64,000 bases of DNA from Pseudomonas sp. EpS/L25 (GCF_001512295.1 NZ_LNUP01000016.1:186001-250000); one strand, 5' to 3'. Shown: positions 52,491 to 64,000, counted from the stretch's first letter. Notes: a model not told the origin generated them from the letters alone. A program made the numbers and translations.

Positions 52491-53285
52491 GTGAAAAGCA
52501 AACTCAGGCTCCATGGGTTCAATAACCTGACCAAGACCTTGAGCTTCAATATCTACGACATCTGCTACGCCGAGACGTCGGAAGATCAACAGGCCTATGT
52601 CCAGTACATCGACGAGGAATACGACGCCGAGCGTCTGACCCAGATCCTGACCGACGTGGTCGACATCATCGGGGCCAACATCCTCAACATCGCTCGTCAG
52701 GATTACGATCCCCAGGGCGCCAGCGTGACCATCCTGATCTCCGAGCAACCGGTCGAGCCGACCGAGAGCCAGATCGAGGAATCGCCCGGCCCGCTGCGCG
52801 AGACCATCCTCGGCCACCTGGACAAGAGCCACATCACGGTGCACACCTATCCGGAGATCCATCCGGACGACGGCATCGCCACCTTCCGCGTCGACATCGA
52901 CGTCTCCACCTGTGGCGTGATCTCCCCGCTCAAGGCCCTGAACTACCTGATCCACCAGTTCGACTCGGACATCGTCACCGTGGACTATCGGGTGCGCGGC
53001 TTCACCCGCGACATCGAGGGCCGCAAGCACTTCATCGACCACGAGATCAATTCGATCCAGAACTACCTCTCCGAAGACACCCGTGCGGCCTACCAGATGA
53101 CCGACGTGAACGTGTACCAGGACAACTTGTTCCACACCAAGATGCTGCTCAAGGAATTCGAGCTGGACAATTACCTGTTCGGCGACGCCTCCCGCAGCCT
53201 CTCGGCCGAGCAGCGCCAGCAGGTCACCCAGCGTCTCAAGCACGAGATGCGTGAGATCTTCTCCGGCCGCAACTTGCCGCGCTGA
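52491..53285 (+). CDS. speD: S-adenosylmethionine decarboxylase proenzyme
   Basis: A 264-residue pyruvoyl-dependent enzyme supplying decarboxylated SAM for spermidine synthesis. GTG at 52491 ([20 protein letters not shown]) matches the family length; the longer frame from 52401 does not. The self-cleavage site Lys-Ser is in [14 protein letters not shown] (Ser about residue 112), and the catalytic Cys in [16 protein letters not shown]. Its 289-base upstream region contains a GCGACGC/GGCGTCGC hairpin near 52210. Followed by a terminator shared with nhaP. Confidence 0.96.
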   Translation: MKSKLRLHGFNNLTKTLSFNIYDICYAETSEDQQAYVQYIDEEYDAERLTQILTDVVDIIGANILNIARQDYDPQGASVTILISEQPVEPTESQIEESPGPLRETILGHLDKSHITVHTYPEIHPDDGIATFRVDIDVSTCGVISPLKALNYLIHQFDSDIVTVDYRVRGFTRDIEGRKHFIDHEINSIQNYLSEDTRAAYQMTDVNVYQDNLFHTKMLLKEFELDNYLFGDASRSLSAEQRQQVTQRLKHEMREIFSGRNLPR

Positions 53286-53305
53286 TCGCTCGGGCATTGC
53301 CCAGA

Positions 53306-53327
53306 GAACCCCGCCACGGCGGGGTTC
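53306..53327. terminator. speD terminator (bidirectional)
   Basis: Perfect ten-base stem GAACCCCGCC/GGCGGGGTTC with a two-base gap in the loop, followed by TTGCTTTT. It lies between speD and the convergent antiporter gene. Confidence 0.88.
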
Positions 53328-53342
53328 TTGCTTTTCAGGGGC

Positions 53343-54602
53343 TCAGTGGTGCTCGTCGCGCGCGACCGGGGTGCCACCGGTGACGCTCTTGACCACCCGG
53401 CCGATGGTCAGGCCCTGGCCGAGGATGGAGACCAGCACCACGATGTAGGTCAGGGCCAGGATCAGATCCCGTTCCGGACCAGCCGGCAGACTCAATGCCA
53501 GGGCCACCGAGACGCCGCCGCGCAGCGCGCCCCAGGTGAGGATGCGCGCCGTGCCGCGGGTCATGTTGCGCCAGTGCGGACTGAGCAGCACCACCGGCAC
53601 CACGCTGATCCAGCGGGCGAAGAGGATCGCCAGGGTCACCAGCAACGCCGCGCCTAGGTGCGTCCAGCTGAACGGCAGCACCAGCAGCTCCATGCCGATC
53701 AGGGCGAACAGCAGGGCATTGAGGATCTCGTCGATCAATTCCCAGAAGCCGTCCAGGTAACGCCGGGTGAAGTCGTTCATGGCCTTGGTACGGCCCAGGT
53801 TGCCGATGATCAAGCCCGCTACCACCATGGCGATGGGACCGGAGACGTGCAGGTGGCTGGCCAGCGTCGAGCCGCCGATCACCAGCGCCAGGGACAGCAT
53901 CACCTCGATCTGGTGCTGCTCGATGCTCAGCATCAGCCAGTAGCAGAGGAAGCCGATCACCAGGCCGAAGAGGATGCCGCCGCCGGCTTCTTCGAGGAAC
54001 AGCCAGAGCGCGGCATGGACGGTAGGCGTCTCCCCCAGCTGGATCACCCCCAGCAGCACCGAATAGACCACCACGGCGACCCCGTCGTTGAACAGCGCCT
54101 CGCCGACGATGGTGGTCTCCAGCGACTTGGGCGCTCCCGCCGAGCGCAGGATGCCGAGCACGGCGATGGGGTCGGTGGGCGAGATCAGGGCGCCGAAGAT
54201 CAGGCAGTAGAGCAGGTCGACGTGCCAGCCCAGCCAGCCGAAGATCCAGTGGGTCAGGTAGCCGATCAGCACCGTGGAGATCATCACGCCGAGGGTGGCC
54301 AGGCCGCCGATGGCCCACTTGTAGTCGCGCAGGTCCTTGAGGTTGACGTGCAGCGCACCGGCGAACAGCAGGAAGCCGAGCATCCAGTTCATCAACAGAT
54401 CGTTGAAGTCGATCTGCCCGAGCAACTCGCCGATGCGCTGTTCCAGGCCGGGAAAGCCCAGCCAGGTCAGGCTCTGCAGGCCGACCGAGAAGATCAGCGC
54501 GATGACCATGACGCCAATGGTGGGCGGCAGGCCGACGAAGCGATAGTTGAGGTAGGTCAGCAGGGAGGTGAAGCAGATAAAGGCAGCAGCGAGTTCGAGC
54601 AT
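53343..54602 (-). CDS. CPA1-family Na+/H+ antiporter (NhaP type)
   Basis: A 419-residue membrane antiporter with about twelve spans. ATG at 54602 (MLELAAAFICFTSLLTYLNY) is used; the longer frame has no hydrophobic start. The CPA1 ion-binding Asn-Asp pair is in VGEALFNDGVAVVVYSVL and the earlier conserved LISPTDPIAVLGILRSAG is intact. No long cytoplasmic C-terminal domain. Convergent with speD. The exchanged ion cannot be fixed from sequence. Confidence 0.92.
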   Translation of the reverse strand: MLELAAAFICFTSLLTYLNYRFVGLPPTIGVMVIALIFSVGLQSLTWLGFPGLEQRIGELLGQIDFNDLLMNWMLGFLLFAGALHVNLKDLRDYKWAIGGLATLGVMISTVLIGYLTHWIFGWLGWHVDLLYCLIFGALISPTDPIAVLGILRSAGAPKSLETTIVGEALFNDGVAVVVYSVLLGVIQLGETPTVHAALWLFLEEAGGGILFGLVIGFLCYWLMLSIEQHQIEVMLSLALVIGGSTLASHLHVSGPIAMVVAGLIIGNLGRTKAMNDFTRRYLDGFWELIDEILNALLFALIGMELLVLPFSWTHLGAALLVTLAILFARWISVVPVVLLSPHWRNMTRGTARILTWGALRGGVSVALALSLPAGPERDLILALTYIVVLVSILGQGLTIGRVVKSVTGGTPVARDEHH

Positions 54603-54797
54603 GGGCGTTCCAAATCCATCAGACAGCGAGACCCCGCGAGCGCGAGGCCTGGAAGTAGGATGGGGCGGAGGCCGCAAAAGTTACATGATGAATAGCCGGC
54701 TATCCAAAAGCCCGAACGGATGAAGCCGTGGGTCGGCCCTGGCTTGCGCTTCAGACAGCGGGAGCCGGGCTGAGCCACGGGGACGAACGGCGGCTGG

Positions 54798-54989
54798 CTA
54801 GAGCGGTACGCGCGTGGCGGGCACCTCTTCGCGTAGGGGCAGCGGATGGGGCGCGGCGATGCGCGCTTCCAGGGTGGCGACGTAACTACGGGCGTCGGCT
54901 TCGCTGAGGAAGGTGATGGCTTGCTTGTCGAGACAGACCTGCCAGGCACTGCTGCTGGACTTGCGCAACGGACGGACCACGATCTTCAT
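54798..54989 (-). CDS. Small conserved-type hypothetical protein
   Basis: A 63-residue frame from ATG at 54989 (MKIVVRPLRKSSSSAWQVCL) with GAGGG about 12 bases upstream. It combines a basic start, a Trp-Gln-Val-Cys strand and an amphipathic helix (SEADARSYVATLEARIA). It resembles short DUF2188-like or nucleic-acid-binding pieces, but I cannot name a family. It lies alone between the antiporter gene and the large c-di-GMP protein, transcribed towards the antiporter. Confidence 0.55.
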   Translation of the reverse strand: MKIVVRPLRKSSSSAWQVCLDKQAITFLSEADARSYVATLEARIAAPHPLPLREEVPATRVPL

Positions 54990-55075
54990 GCTGATGCCCT
55001 CGGGAACAGACGAAAGGTGGAGCGTCGATTCTAGAGCGGTTTTGGTTGCAGGACAGTGACATTCGTCGCCTGAGG

Positions 55076-58000
55076 TCACGCTCGCGTCCGTTGGCGTTCC
55101 GCGTACCAAAGCTCGAACTCCCGGGGTGGCAGCGGCTGGCTGAAGAGGAAGCCCTGGCATTGCTGGCAGCCCAGCTTGCGCAGGATGTCCCACTGCTCGG
55201 TGGTTTCCACCCCTTCCGCCAGCACGTCCAGGTCCAGTCCCTGGCCCAGGGCGACGATGGCGGCGGCGATGGCCTGGCTGCTGTGGGTGCCGCTGTCGCT
55301 GCGCAGCTCATGCATGAAGCTCTGGTCGATCTTGAGCTTGTCCAGCGGGAAGCGACGCAGGTAGGCCAGCGAGGAATAGCCGGTGCCGAAGTCGTCCACC
55401 GCGATGCGCACGCCCAGCGTCTTGAGCGTGGCCAGCGAGAGCAGCGCCTCCTCGACGTTATCCATCAGGGTGCCTTCGGTGATCTCCAGCTCCAGATGCT
55501 CTGCTGGCAGGCGGCTGCGCGCCAGGGCCCGGGAGATGGTGCTGGCCAGGTCGCGCTTGGCGAATTGCCGGGGCGAGATGTTGATCGCCAGGGTGTGCAG
55601 TTCCAGACCGCGCTCCAGCCAGTCGTGCATCTGTTGGCAGGCCGCTTCGATGATCCAGTCGCCCAGGGGCACGATGAGACCGGTCTCCTCGGCCAGGGGA
55701 ATGAATTCCGCGGGCGGGATCAGCCCCAGTTCCGGGTCCTGCCAGCGGACCAGGGCCTCCACGCCGATGGTCTGCGCCGTGCTCACGCTCATCAGCGGCT
55801 GGTAGTGCAGCACGAAGTCACCGCGCTTGAGCGCCGTGCGCAGCCGCGATTCCAGGTTGAGGCGCCGCCGTGACTGCTCGGTGAGGGCCTGGGTGTAGAA
55901 GCGGAAGGTATCGCGACCCTGGTCCTTGGCCTGGTGCATCGCCGAGTCGGCATTGCGGATGAGATCGTCGGCGGTGACACCATCGTCGGGAAAGAGACTG
56001 ATGCCGATGCTGGCGCTCAGATAGATGTCGTGGTCGCCGAAGTGGAAGGGCTGCTCCAGCTTGGCGAGCATCGCCTGGGCGATCTGGGCGGCGAATTCGG
56101 GGCGGTCGAGGCGTTCGATGATGACCAGGTACTCATCGCCGCCGAGACGCGCCAGGGTGATGTCTTCGCTGAGCAGGGCGCGCAGCCGTGCGGCGAACTC
56201 CACCAGCAGTTCGTCGCCCAGGGCATGGCCGTGGCTTTCGTTGACCGTGCGAAAATGGTCGAAATCGAGGACCAGCACCGCGACCAGGTATTCCTGGGGC
56301 TCGGCCAGGGCCAGGGCATGTTCCAGTCGGGTCCGGGCCAGCAGCCGATTGGGCAGGTCGGTGAGGGGATCGTGGTGGGCCAGGTGGCTCAGCCGGGCCT
56401 CGCTCTCGCGCAGGCGGGTGGTGTCGCTGACCGTGACGGTGTATTGGCGTCTTTCCCGCGGGTAGAGGGTGTCGATGGCGGTCCAGGCCGGGAAGGTGCT
56501 GCCGTCGAGTCGCGGCCAGAGCAGTTCGCCTTCCCAGCGTCCTTCGCGGCGCACCGTGCGCCAGAGATCGCGGTAGAAACGCTGGTCCTGGCGGCCGCCG
56601 CCGGGCAGGCCGAGGCGCTGGCCGAGCAGGGTGCCTTCCTGGGTACCCAGCAGGCGCGCGAAAGCCGGATTCACCGCCAGGATCCAGCGGCGCTCGTCCA
56701 GCAGCAGCAGGCCGTCGCGGCTGTTCTCGAACATGGCCGCGGCCTGGCGCAGGCTTTCTTCCTGCTGCTTGCGCAGGGTGATGTCCTGGGCGGTGCTGAT
56801 GAAGTACTGGGGAACGCCCTGGTCGTCGCGGATCAGCCGGGTGGTGACGTTGGCCCAGACCGGCTGGCCGTTGCGGTGCAGATAGCGCTTCTCCAGGGTG
56901 TAGCGATCCTGTCCGGTATCGACCAGTTGCTGCCGGAGCGCAGCGCCAAGCGGCCGTTCGTCGGGGTGGGTGACCGAGGCGGCATCGCGCTGCAGGAGTT
57001 CCGGTTGCGAATAGCCGAGCATCTGGCAGAAGTGGTGGTTGACGCTGAGCCAGCGGCCATGCAGGTCGCTGAGCATGATGCCCGTGTAGGCCTGCTCGAA
57101 GATGCCGCGATAGCGCGCCTCGCTGGCCCGTTGGGCCTGGACGACCCGCTGCTGACGGATCGCCAGCACCGCCAGGCGGGTGAATTCGGTGATCAGCGCC
57201 TGGGTTTCCGGCTCGGGCAGCCGCGGTTCACCGTAGTAGATGCCCAGGGCGCCGACCGCGCGTTGCTGTTCGTCCTGTAGTGGCAGGGCCCAGGCGCCAC
57301 GGATACCGGCGGCCAGGGCTGCCGGCAGCAGCGGCTGCCAGGCCGGGTCCAGTTCGATGTCGATGGTGAAGACCGGGGCGTTGCCGGTGACGGCGGTACA
57401 GCAACCTTGGTCGTGCCGTTGCCGCGGAACGCTCTCCAGGGCCGCCTGGAAGGCCGGTGGCAGGCTGGGCGCCGCGGCCACCCGCAGGTGGTCCCCCTGA
57501 TCGTCCAGCAGCAGGGCAACGCGCATCTCCGGATAGATGCGCTCCAGGCGCAGGGCGATTCCCTGCTGGATTTCCGCCAGCGGCAGGCCGGTGAGCAGGT
57601 CGTCGAGGACATCGCTGCGGGCCTGCTGCAACTGCTGGGCCTGGTAATCGTGATGGATGTCGGTCAGGGTGCCCTGGATCTCGCCGTCCAGGCCGGCGCG
57701 CAGTTCCATCTGCATCCAGCGGTGGCTTTCCACCGACAGGCGCAGCCGCACCACGCCGCTCCAGTGCAGGCGCTGGCCGCCGGCGAATTCGGCCACCAAC
57801 TGACGCAAGCGGGTGCCGTCCTGCGGATGGAAGGCCTGGGCCAGGGGGTGGTTGAGCTGCTGGGCGGCGGCCTGGCCGGTGAGCGCTTCCCAGGCCGGAT
57901 TGAGAAATTGCCAGCGGCCGCGATGGTCGCTGGCGAAGACCACCAGCGGCAGGTGCTGCACCAGTTCGCGATAGCGCCGCTGGCTATCCTGCAGGGCCTG

Positions 58001-58582
58001 CTCGGCGAGCTTGTGGCTGGTGATATCGACCAGCGCGCCGCGGGTGATGCCGGCCTCGTCGAAGTCGCTCTGCCAGTTGAGCCAGCGCCAGCTGCCGTCA
58101 CCATCGTCGAAATGCGCGGAGAAGTTCAGTGGGCCCTGCATGTGCTGCAGACGTTCGAGCATGCTGCGTACGTGATCGCGATCATCGGCGCGCGCGCAGG
58201 CGACGATGGTGGCGAAATCCAGCGGATCACTGCCCTTGGGTTGGTGCAGCATCACCAGGGTGCGTTCGGAGCAGAGCAGGCGTCCATCGGGCAGCAGTTG
58301 CCAGTCGCCGGTATTGCTCAGCCGCTGAACGAAGTCCTGGGTAGCGCGTTGCGCCTCCAGCGCTTCGATGACGCCTTCGCGCTGGTGGAGCTGGCGACGC
58401 ATCAAGCCATAGGTCGCCAGTGCCACGAGGGTAACGAAGCCCAGTCCCTTGAAGGTCTGCCAGGGATAGTGGCTCGTCTCATCGCCGAGGAGTACGCGCA
58501 ACAGGGTGTCGGTGCCCACCACCCAGAGGATGCTCAGCACCAGGTATGTCAGGGCAATGCGCGCAGGGGAAGGAAGCCGCAT
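55076..58582 (-). CDS. Membrane PAS-GAF-GGDEF-EAL cyclic di-GMP protein
   Basis: An 1168-residue sensor. Two membrane spans (about residues 8-30 and 45-60) anchor it. Then come a PAS-like region (to about 190), a PAS domain (LVQHLPLVVFASDHRGRWQF), a GAF domain (about 330-490), and two more PAS domains (FEQAYTGIMLSDLHGRWLSV; FENSRDGLLLLDERRWILAV). The GGDEF domain's signature is GGDEY and it lacks an RxxD inhibitory site five residues upstream. The EAL domain (about 915-1160) has intact EALVRW, GTGYSSLAYLRRFPLDKLKID and ITEGTLMD metal and catalytic motifs. It probably degrades c-di-GMP, with the GGDEF part regulatory or weakly active. Signals unknown. Confidence 0.93.
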   Translation of the reverse strand: MRLPSPARIALTYLVLSILWVVGTDTLLRVLLGDETSHYPWQTFKGLGFVTLVALATYGLMRRQLHQREGVIEALEAQRATQDFVQRLSNTGDWQLLPDGRLLCSERTLVMLHQPKGSDPLDFATIVACARADDRDHVRSMLERLQHMQGPLNFSAHFDDGDGSWRWLNWQSDFDEAGITRGALVDITSHKLAEQALQDSQRRYRELVQHLPLVVFASDHRGRWQFLNPAWEALTGQAAAQQLNHPLAQAFHPQDGTRLRQLVAEFAGGQRLHWSGVVRLRLSVESHRWMQMELRAGLDGEIQGTLTDIHHDYQAQQLQQARSDVLDDLLTGLPLAEIQQGIALRLERIYPEMRVALLLDDQGDHLRVAAAPSLPPAFQAALESVPRQRHDQGCCTAVTGNAPVFTIDIELDPAWQPLLPAALAAGIRGAWALPLQDEQQRAVGALGIYYGEPRLPEPETQALITEFTRLAVLAIRQQRVVQAQRASEARYRGIFEQAYTGIMLSDLHGRWLSVNHHFCQMLGYSQPELLQRDAASVTHPDERPLGAALRQQLVDTGQDRYTLEKRYLHRNGQPVWANVTTRLIRDDQGVPQYFISTAQDITLRKQQEESLRQAAAMFENSRDGLLLLDERRWILAVNPAFARLLGTQEGTLLGQRLGLPGGGRQDQRFYRDLWRTVRREGRWEGELLWPRLDGSTFPAWTAIDTLYPRERRQYTVTVSDTTRLRESEARLSHLAHHDPLTDLPNRLLARTRLEHALALAEPQEYLVAVLVLDFDHFRTVNESHGHALGDELLVEFAARLRALLSEDITLARLGGDEYLVIIERLDRPEFAAQIAQAMLAKLEQPFHFGDHDIYLSASIGISLFPDDGVTADDLIRNADSAMHQAKDQGRDTFRFYTQALTEQSRRRLNLESRLRTALKRGDFVLHYQPLMSVSTAQTIGVEALVRWQDPELGLIPPAEFIPLAEETGLIVPLGDWIIEAACQQMHDWLERGLELHTLAINISPRQFAKRDLASTISRALARSRLPAEHLELEITEGTLMDNVEEALLSLATLKTLGVRIAVDDFGTGYSSLAYLRRFPLDKLKIDQSFMHELRSDSGTHSSQAIAAAIVALGQGLDLDVLAEGVETTEQWDILRKLGCQQCQGFLFSQPLPPREFELWYAERQRTRA

Positions 58583-58951
58583 CCGGGATCCTCTAAAGCC
58601 CGATCATGGGGTTCGGGTTCAATTGAGCATTGACCTGCCAAACGTGAGGCAGTTCTGGTTTCACCAGGTAGAAAGATACCGAAGGAGGGCATATCGCGCC
58701 TGGCCGTTCGTACGTTGAAAGGCGCCTTCCAGGCTCCGGGGTTGCCACTGGCCACGACCGTGCAATTTGCCTGGCGATTTCATCGATTGATTGCATTTTG
58801 CCCGCTCTTGGTCAGCGGGGTTTTGATTCAAGTCATTGATTTTATTTGTCTTTTAATCTCTTTGGAATTCGGCGAAACGGTTGCGCTCTACATGGAAGTC
58901 GCTGCTGCCAGGACCGGGCGCAGTACAACCAAGGAAAACAGGAGTCATCTC
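58583..58951. other. BON-gene upstream region
   Basis: 369 bases without a credible gene. It carries A+T-rich sequence around 58795-58870 suitable for a promoter of the BON-domain gene, and the good ribosome site AGGA-N-CAGGAG near 58931-58944. I could not choose a sigma class. Confidence 0.5.
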
Positions 58952-59311
58952 ATGAAAAAGACTTTCGGTACCTTTGCCCTCGCTGCCGTCACCGCTTCCG
59001 TACTGAGCCTGCCGCTGGCCGGCGGTGCCTTTGCTGCCACCAGCCAGAACATGACGCTGGCCGCCAACAACACCGTGGACAAGACCGAAGAAGCCGCCTC
59101 CGACACCTGGATCACCAGCAAGGTCAAGGCGTCCTTCCTGGCTGACGAACACATCAAGGGTACCGCCATCAAGGTCGAGACCAACAAGGGCGTCGTTTCC
59201 CTGTCCGGCACCGTGGCGACCGAAGCCCAGCGCGACCTGGCGATCAAAGAAGCCAAGGCCATCAAGGGCGTCAAGGCCGTATCGGCCGATGCGCTGAAAG
59301 CCGCGCAATAA
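58952..59311 (+). CDS. Periplasmic BON-domain protein
   Basis: A 119-residue exported protein. Signal peptide: MKKTFGTFALAAVTASVLSL, cleavage near GAFA (residue 29). The remaining 75 residues are one BON domain (ITSKVKASFLADEHIKGTAI, then GVVSLSGTVATEAQRDLAI and GVKAVSADAL), a fold that binds phospholipid and is found in OsmY. It probably protects the envelope in osmotic or stationary-phase stress. GGAG lies about 9 bases before the ATG. It is followed 63 bases later by the DUF2383 gene, probably in one transcript. Confidence 0.92.
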   Translation: MKKTFGTFALAAVTASVLSLPLAGGAFAATSQNMTLAANNTVDKTEEAASDTWITSKVKASFLADEHIKGTAIKVETNKGVVSLSGTVATEAQRDLAIKEAKAIKGVKAVSADALKAAQ

Positions 59312-59374
59312 CGCCTGACATCCACGGCGGCCCGCCCAGCGGGTTGCCGTTGCCCATCACCCTGGAGAAGCGTC

Positions 59375-59827
59375 ATGACCAGCACGACCGAAACCCTCAA
59401 CGATCTGATCGAGATCGCCCGTGATGGCAAGAATTTCTACGAGCATGCCCTCACCGAAGTGAAGAATCCCGAGCTCAAGGCGCTGTTCACCGAGATCGCC
59501 CAGAGCAAGACCGAGATCATCAGCGCCCTGAGCAGCCAGGTCTCGGCCGCTGGCGAGAAGCCCGCCGAACAAGGCACCTTCGCCGGCAGCTTCCGCAAGT
59601 ACTACACCGACGTCAAAACCTCCTTCGCCAGCAAGGAGAAGGAAGAGGTCACCTACGTCAGCGAACTGGAAGAGCAGGAAGATCGCCTGCTGCACGCCTT
59701 GGAACGCGCCGTGAACGAACATGCCACGCCGGATGCCCAGGCCAACCTGCGCAGCCAGCTGGAAAAGGCCCGTGCGACCCATGATCGCATGCGTGACCTG
59801 AAGCACCGTATGCAAGCCGCCCACTGA
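59375..59827 (+). CDS. DUF2383/PA2169-family four-helix protein
   Basis: A 150-residue ferritin-like four-helix-bundle protein. The first helix pair has TTETLNDLIEIARDGKNFYE and HALTEVKNPELKALFTEIAQ; the second pair has EEVTYVSELEEQEDRLLHAL and ARATHDRMRDLKHRM. The Glu and His spacing is ferritin-like and could bind metal. Members are stress-induced in pseudomonads; role unknown. Follows the BON-domain gene and ends at a strong terminator. Confidence 0.88.
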   Translation: MTSTTETLNDLIEIARDGKNFYEHALTEVKNPELKALFTEIAQSKTEIISALSSQVSAAGEKPAEQGTFAGSFRKYYTDVKTSFASKEKEEVTYVSELEEQEDRLLHALERAVNEHATPDAQANLRSQLEKARATHDRMRDLKHRMQAAH

Positions 59828-59843
59828 GCCTGACCGGCAAGGA

Positions 59844-59869
59844 AAAGCCCCGCACGATGCGGGGTTTTT
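59844..59869 (+). terminator. Terminator of the BON/DUF2383 pair
   Basis: AAAAGCCCCGC/GCGGGGTTTTT stem with a five-base loop and T run, 17 bases after the stop codon. Confidence 0.92.
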
Positions 59870-59906
59870 CATGAACCACTACTTGGGCCTCTATCGCTCC
59901 TGCCTA

Positions 59907-60161
59907 ATCGCGGCCATGGGCCGCTCCTACGGTGGACCTGATCCGTAGGAGCAACTGTCTTATCGCTGTGGGGACACCTCTCGTAGCGTGGAAAACGGCG
60001 CAGCCTTTTCCACTGGAGACTTGGTGGCGAGGAGGTCCTCACCCCAACCCTCTCCCGAGGGGAGAGGGGGTTATCTGAGCAGGCGTTCAGTTTCATCAGC
60101 CACGGCAAGATCATGTCAAACCAGCGTACCTCTTCCTGTAGGAGCGGCCCAGGGCCGCGAT
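59907..60161. repeat. Repeat family R2, copy 3 (between DUF2383 and acsA)
   Basis: A 255-base unit, nearly identical to 16973-17230 but inverted, with matching 24-base terminal repeats ATCGCGGCCATGGGCCGCTC... and the complement ending at 60161. Includes the CCCTCTCCC/GGGAGAGGG hairpin and the conserved CGCTGTGGGGA segment. It again lies between convergent genes. Confidence 0.85.
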
Positions 60162-60185
60162 AGCAGACTGAAGTCAGACCCAACT

Positions 60186-62150
<1,965 letters not shown>

Positions 62151-62230
62151 GGCCGGCTCCTTCTTGGTGTTGTTGTGCTCCTAGTTTAGGCCGCGGATGG
62201 CCTGCCGGGGTTCAGCGAGGCGATAAAACG

Positions 62231-62258
62231 AAAAAAGCGCCGCAGAGCGGCGCTTTTC
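62231..62258 (-). terminator. pgi terminator
   Basis: AAAAGCGCCGC/GCGGCGCTTTT stem with a three-base loop followed on the minus strand by TTTTTT. It lies 20 bases after the pgi stop and before acsA. Confidence 0.93.
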
Positions 62259-62276
62259 TTCGAGCGGGAACGGCGA

Positions 62277-63941
62277 TCAGCCGCGGTGGCGACCGCGGAA
62301 GTAATCGATCAGGCCCTGGGTCGAACCATCGTCGGCCTTGCCTTCGCCGCGGCCGATGATGTGCTGGTAGACGTCCTTGCCCAGCTCCTTGCCCAGCTCG
62401 ACGCCCCACTGGTCGAAGCAGTTGATGCCCCAGATGACGCTCTGCACGAACACCTTGTGCTCGTACAGGGCCACCAGCGCACCCAGGCGTCGTGGCGAGA
62501 TGCGTTCCAGCACCAGGGTGTTGCTCGGACGATTGCCCGGGATCACCTTGTGCGGCGCCAGCTTGGCGATCTCGGCCTCGCCCAGGCCCTTCTCGCGCAG
62601 CTCGGCCTCGGCTTCCTCGCGGGTCTTGCCCAGCATCAGCGCCTGGCTCTGCGACAGGCAGTTGGCATAGAGCCATTGCTGGTGATCGGCCACCGGGTTG
62701 TGGCTCACCACCGGCACGATGAAGTCGCCGGGAATCAGCTGGGTGCCCTGGTGCAGCAATTGGTGGTAGGCGTGCTGACCGTTGCAACCGACGCCGCCCC
62801 AGATCACCGGGCCGGTCTCCAGGCTCACCGGCGAGCCGTCCTGGCGCACGCTCTTGCCGTTGGACTCCATGTCCAGCTGCTGCAGGTGCTTCACGAAGTT
62901 ACGCAGGTGGTGGTCGTAGGGCAGGATGGCATGGCTGGTGGCGCCCCAGAAGTTGCCGTACCAGACCCCGAGCAGGCCCAGCAGCACCGGCATGTTCTCT
63001 TCGAAGGGGGCGCTGGTGAAGTGCTGGTCCATGGCATAGGCGCCGGCCAGCAGGTCCTTGAAGTTGGACATGCCGATGGCCAGGGCGATGGGCAGGCCGA
63101 TGGCCGACCACAGCGAATAGCGGCCGCCGACCCAATCCCACATGGGGAAGATGTTCTCTTCGGCGATGCCGAATTCCACCGCCACCTTGACGTTGCTGGA
63201 GACGGCGATGAAGTGCTTGTGCAGTTCCGGCTCCGGGCAACCCTGGGCCAGGCACCAGGCGCGGGCGGCCTGGGCGTTCTTCAGGGTCTCCAGGGTACCG
63301 AAGGACTTGGAGGAGACGATGAACAGGGTGGTGTCGGCGGACAGCTTCGAGGTCACCTCGCGGAATTCGCTGCCGTCGATGTTGGCCAGGTAGTGGCAGC
63401 GCACGCCACGCTGGGTGAAGGGCACCAGGGCCTCGGAGACCAGCTGCGGGCCGAGGAAGGAGCCGCCGATGCCGATGTTGACCACGTCGGTGATGGGCTT
63501 CTCGGTGTAGCCGCGCCAGAGCCCGTTGTGGATGCGGGTGACCAGCTCGGTCATCTGGTTCAGGACCCGGTGCACCTCGGGCATGATGTCCTGGCCATCG
63601 ATCTGCACGCTGTCGCCCACCGGGCGGCGCAGGGCGGTGTGCAGGGCCGGGCGATGCTCGGACGAGTTGACGTAGGCGCCGTCGAACAGGGTACGGATGG
63701 CCCCTTCGAGACCCGCTTCGCGGGCCAGGTTCACCAGCAGCTCACGGGTTTGCTCGGTGATGAGGTTCTTGGAGTAGTCGAGGAACAGACCGCTGCTGCT
63801 CAGGGAAAAGTGCTTGAAGCGCTGCGGATCGGCCGCGAAGGCATCGCGCATGCGGAAATTCTGCATGGACTTGCGGTGGTCCTGCAGGGCTTTCCAGGAG
63901 GCGAGCTGGGTCACGTCGAGAGGCTGTTGGAAGTACTCCAT
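62277..63941 (-). CDS. pgi: Glucose-6-phosphate isomerase
   Basis: A 554-residue isomerase interconverting glucose-6- and fructose-6-phosphate. ATG at 63941 ([20 protein letters not shown]) is taken; the longer frame to 63986 is poorly supported. Signature regions are [19 protein letters not shown] (phosphate-binding), [17 protein letters not shown] and [14 protein letters not shown] near the catalytic Lys. In pseudomonads, which use the Entner-Doudoroff route, Pgi serves gluconeogenesis and polysaccharide synthesis. The upstream gene lies outside the window. Confidence 0.96.
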   Translation of the reverse strand: MEYFQQPLDVTQLASWKALQDHRKSMQNFRMRDAFAADPQRFKHFSLSSSGLFLDYSKNLITEQTRELLVNLAREAGLEGAIRTLFDGAYVNSSEHRPALHTALRRPVGDSVQIDGQDIMPEVHRVLNQMTELVTRIHNGLWRGYTEKPITDVVNIGIGGSFLGPQLVSEALVPFTQRGVRCHYLANIDGSEFREVTSKLSADTTLFIVSSKSFGTLETLKNAQAARAWCLAQGCPEPELHKHFIAVSSNVKVAVEFGIAEENIFPMWDWVGGRYSLWSAIGLPIALAIGMSNFKDLLAGAYAMDQHFTSAPFEENMPVLLGLLGVWYGNFWGATSHAILPYDHHLRNFVKHLQQLDMESNGKSVRQDGSPVSLETGPVIWGGVGCNGQHAYHQLLHQGTQLIPGDFIVPVVSHNPVADHQQWLYANCLSQSQALMLGKTREEAEAELREKGLGEAEIAKLAPHKVIPGNRPSNTLVLERISPRRLGALVALYEHKVFVQSVIWGINCFDQWGVELGKELGKDVYQHIIGRGEGKADDGSTQGLIDYFRGRHRG

Positions 63942-64000
63942 GGGTCGGCTTTTCCTTGGTGGCTCTTGTTTGCTGTTGTGCCCCACAAGCCAACGGCTTG

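Overview
The window is GC-rich gammaproteobacterial chromosome from a Pseudomonas-type organism. The gene order supports this: rpoD-dnaG-rpsU/tsaD, plsY-folBK-cca, spoVR-yeaH-prkA, glpE-apaH-apaG-rsmA-pdxA-surA-lptD, amgK-murU, rpe-gph-trpE and trpGDC-vfr-osmC-speD. The species is not determinable from sequence reading alone; the P. oryzihabitans/psychrotolerans group is my guess.

Positions 1-9745 are the integrase-proximal end of an integrative element or genomic island whose other end lies left of the window. It is visibly richer in A+T, packed with broken mobile DNA (one IS630 remnant, two inverted IS5/IS427-type copies, the tail of a second tyrosine recombinase), and ends with an intact tyrosine integrase (8222-9550, minus). 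That integrase reads away from the 5' half of a tRNA-Ile2(CAU) gene, cut in its anticodon loop at 9746. Cargo includes several unknown AT-rich genes, a GNAT acetyltransferase, two small lipoproteins and a glycine/serine/asparagine-rich beta-type protein.

Positions 9784-31872 are conserved core. They hold macromolecular synthesis genes (rpoD, dnaG, rpsU), tRNA modification and repair (tsaD, cca), lipid and folate genes (plsY, folB, folK), the SpoVR/YeaH/PrkA stress module, and the outer-membrane/envelope cluster running from lptD to glpE. Next comes the cell-wall recycling pair amgK-murU with a J-domain membrane protein and a DUF3530 protein, then rpe-gph-trpE.

Between trpE and trpGDC, where P. 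aeruginosa PAO1 carries its R/F pyocins, lies a five-gene minus-strand operon. It contains an NRAMP-like transporter, PxpA, a DUF1445 protein, a fused PxpB-PxpC and a biotin carboxylase/carrier protein, and it is divergent from a GntR regulator. It looks like a 5-oxoproline or related lactam catabolic locus. trpE and trpG are each preceded by a tiny Trp-Arg-Trp leader peptide and a hairpin, so the split trp pathway appears to be controlled by two matching attenuators.

The right part holds a BCCT transporter, vfr, an OsmC protein, speD, a CPA1 antiporter, a large PAS/GAF/GGDEF/EAL protein, a BON-domain protein, a DUF2383 protein, acsA and pgi. Two families of small non-coding repeats with terminal inverted repeats are spread through the core. 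One (about 78-213 bp, four copies) touches the stop codons of three genes. The other (about 213-258 bp, three copies) sits only between convergent genes.
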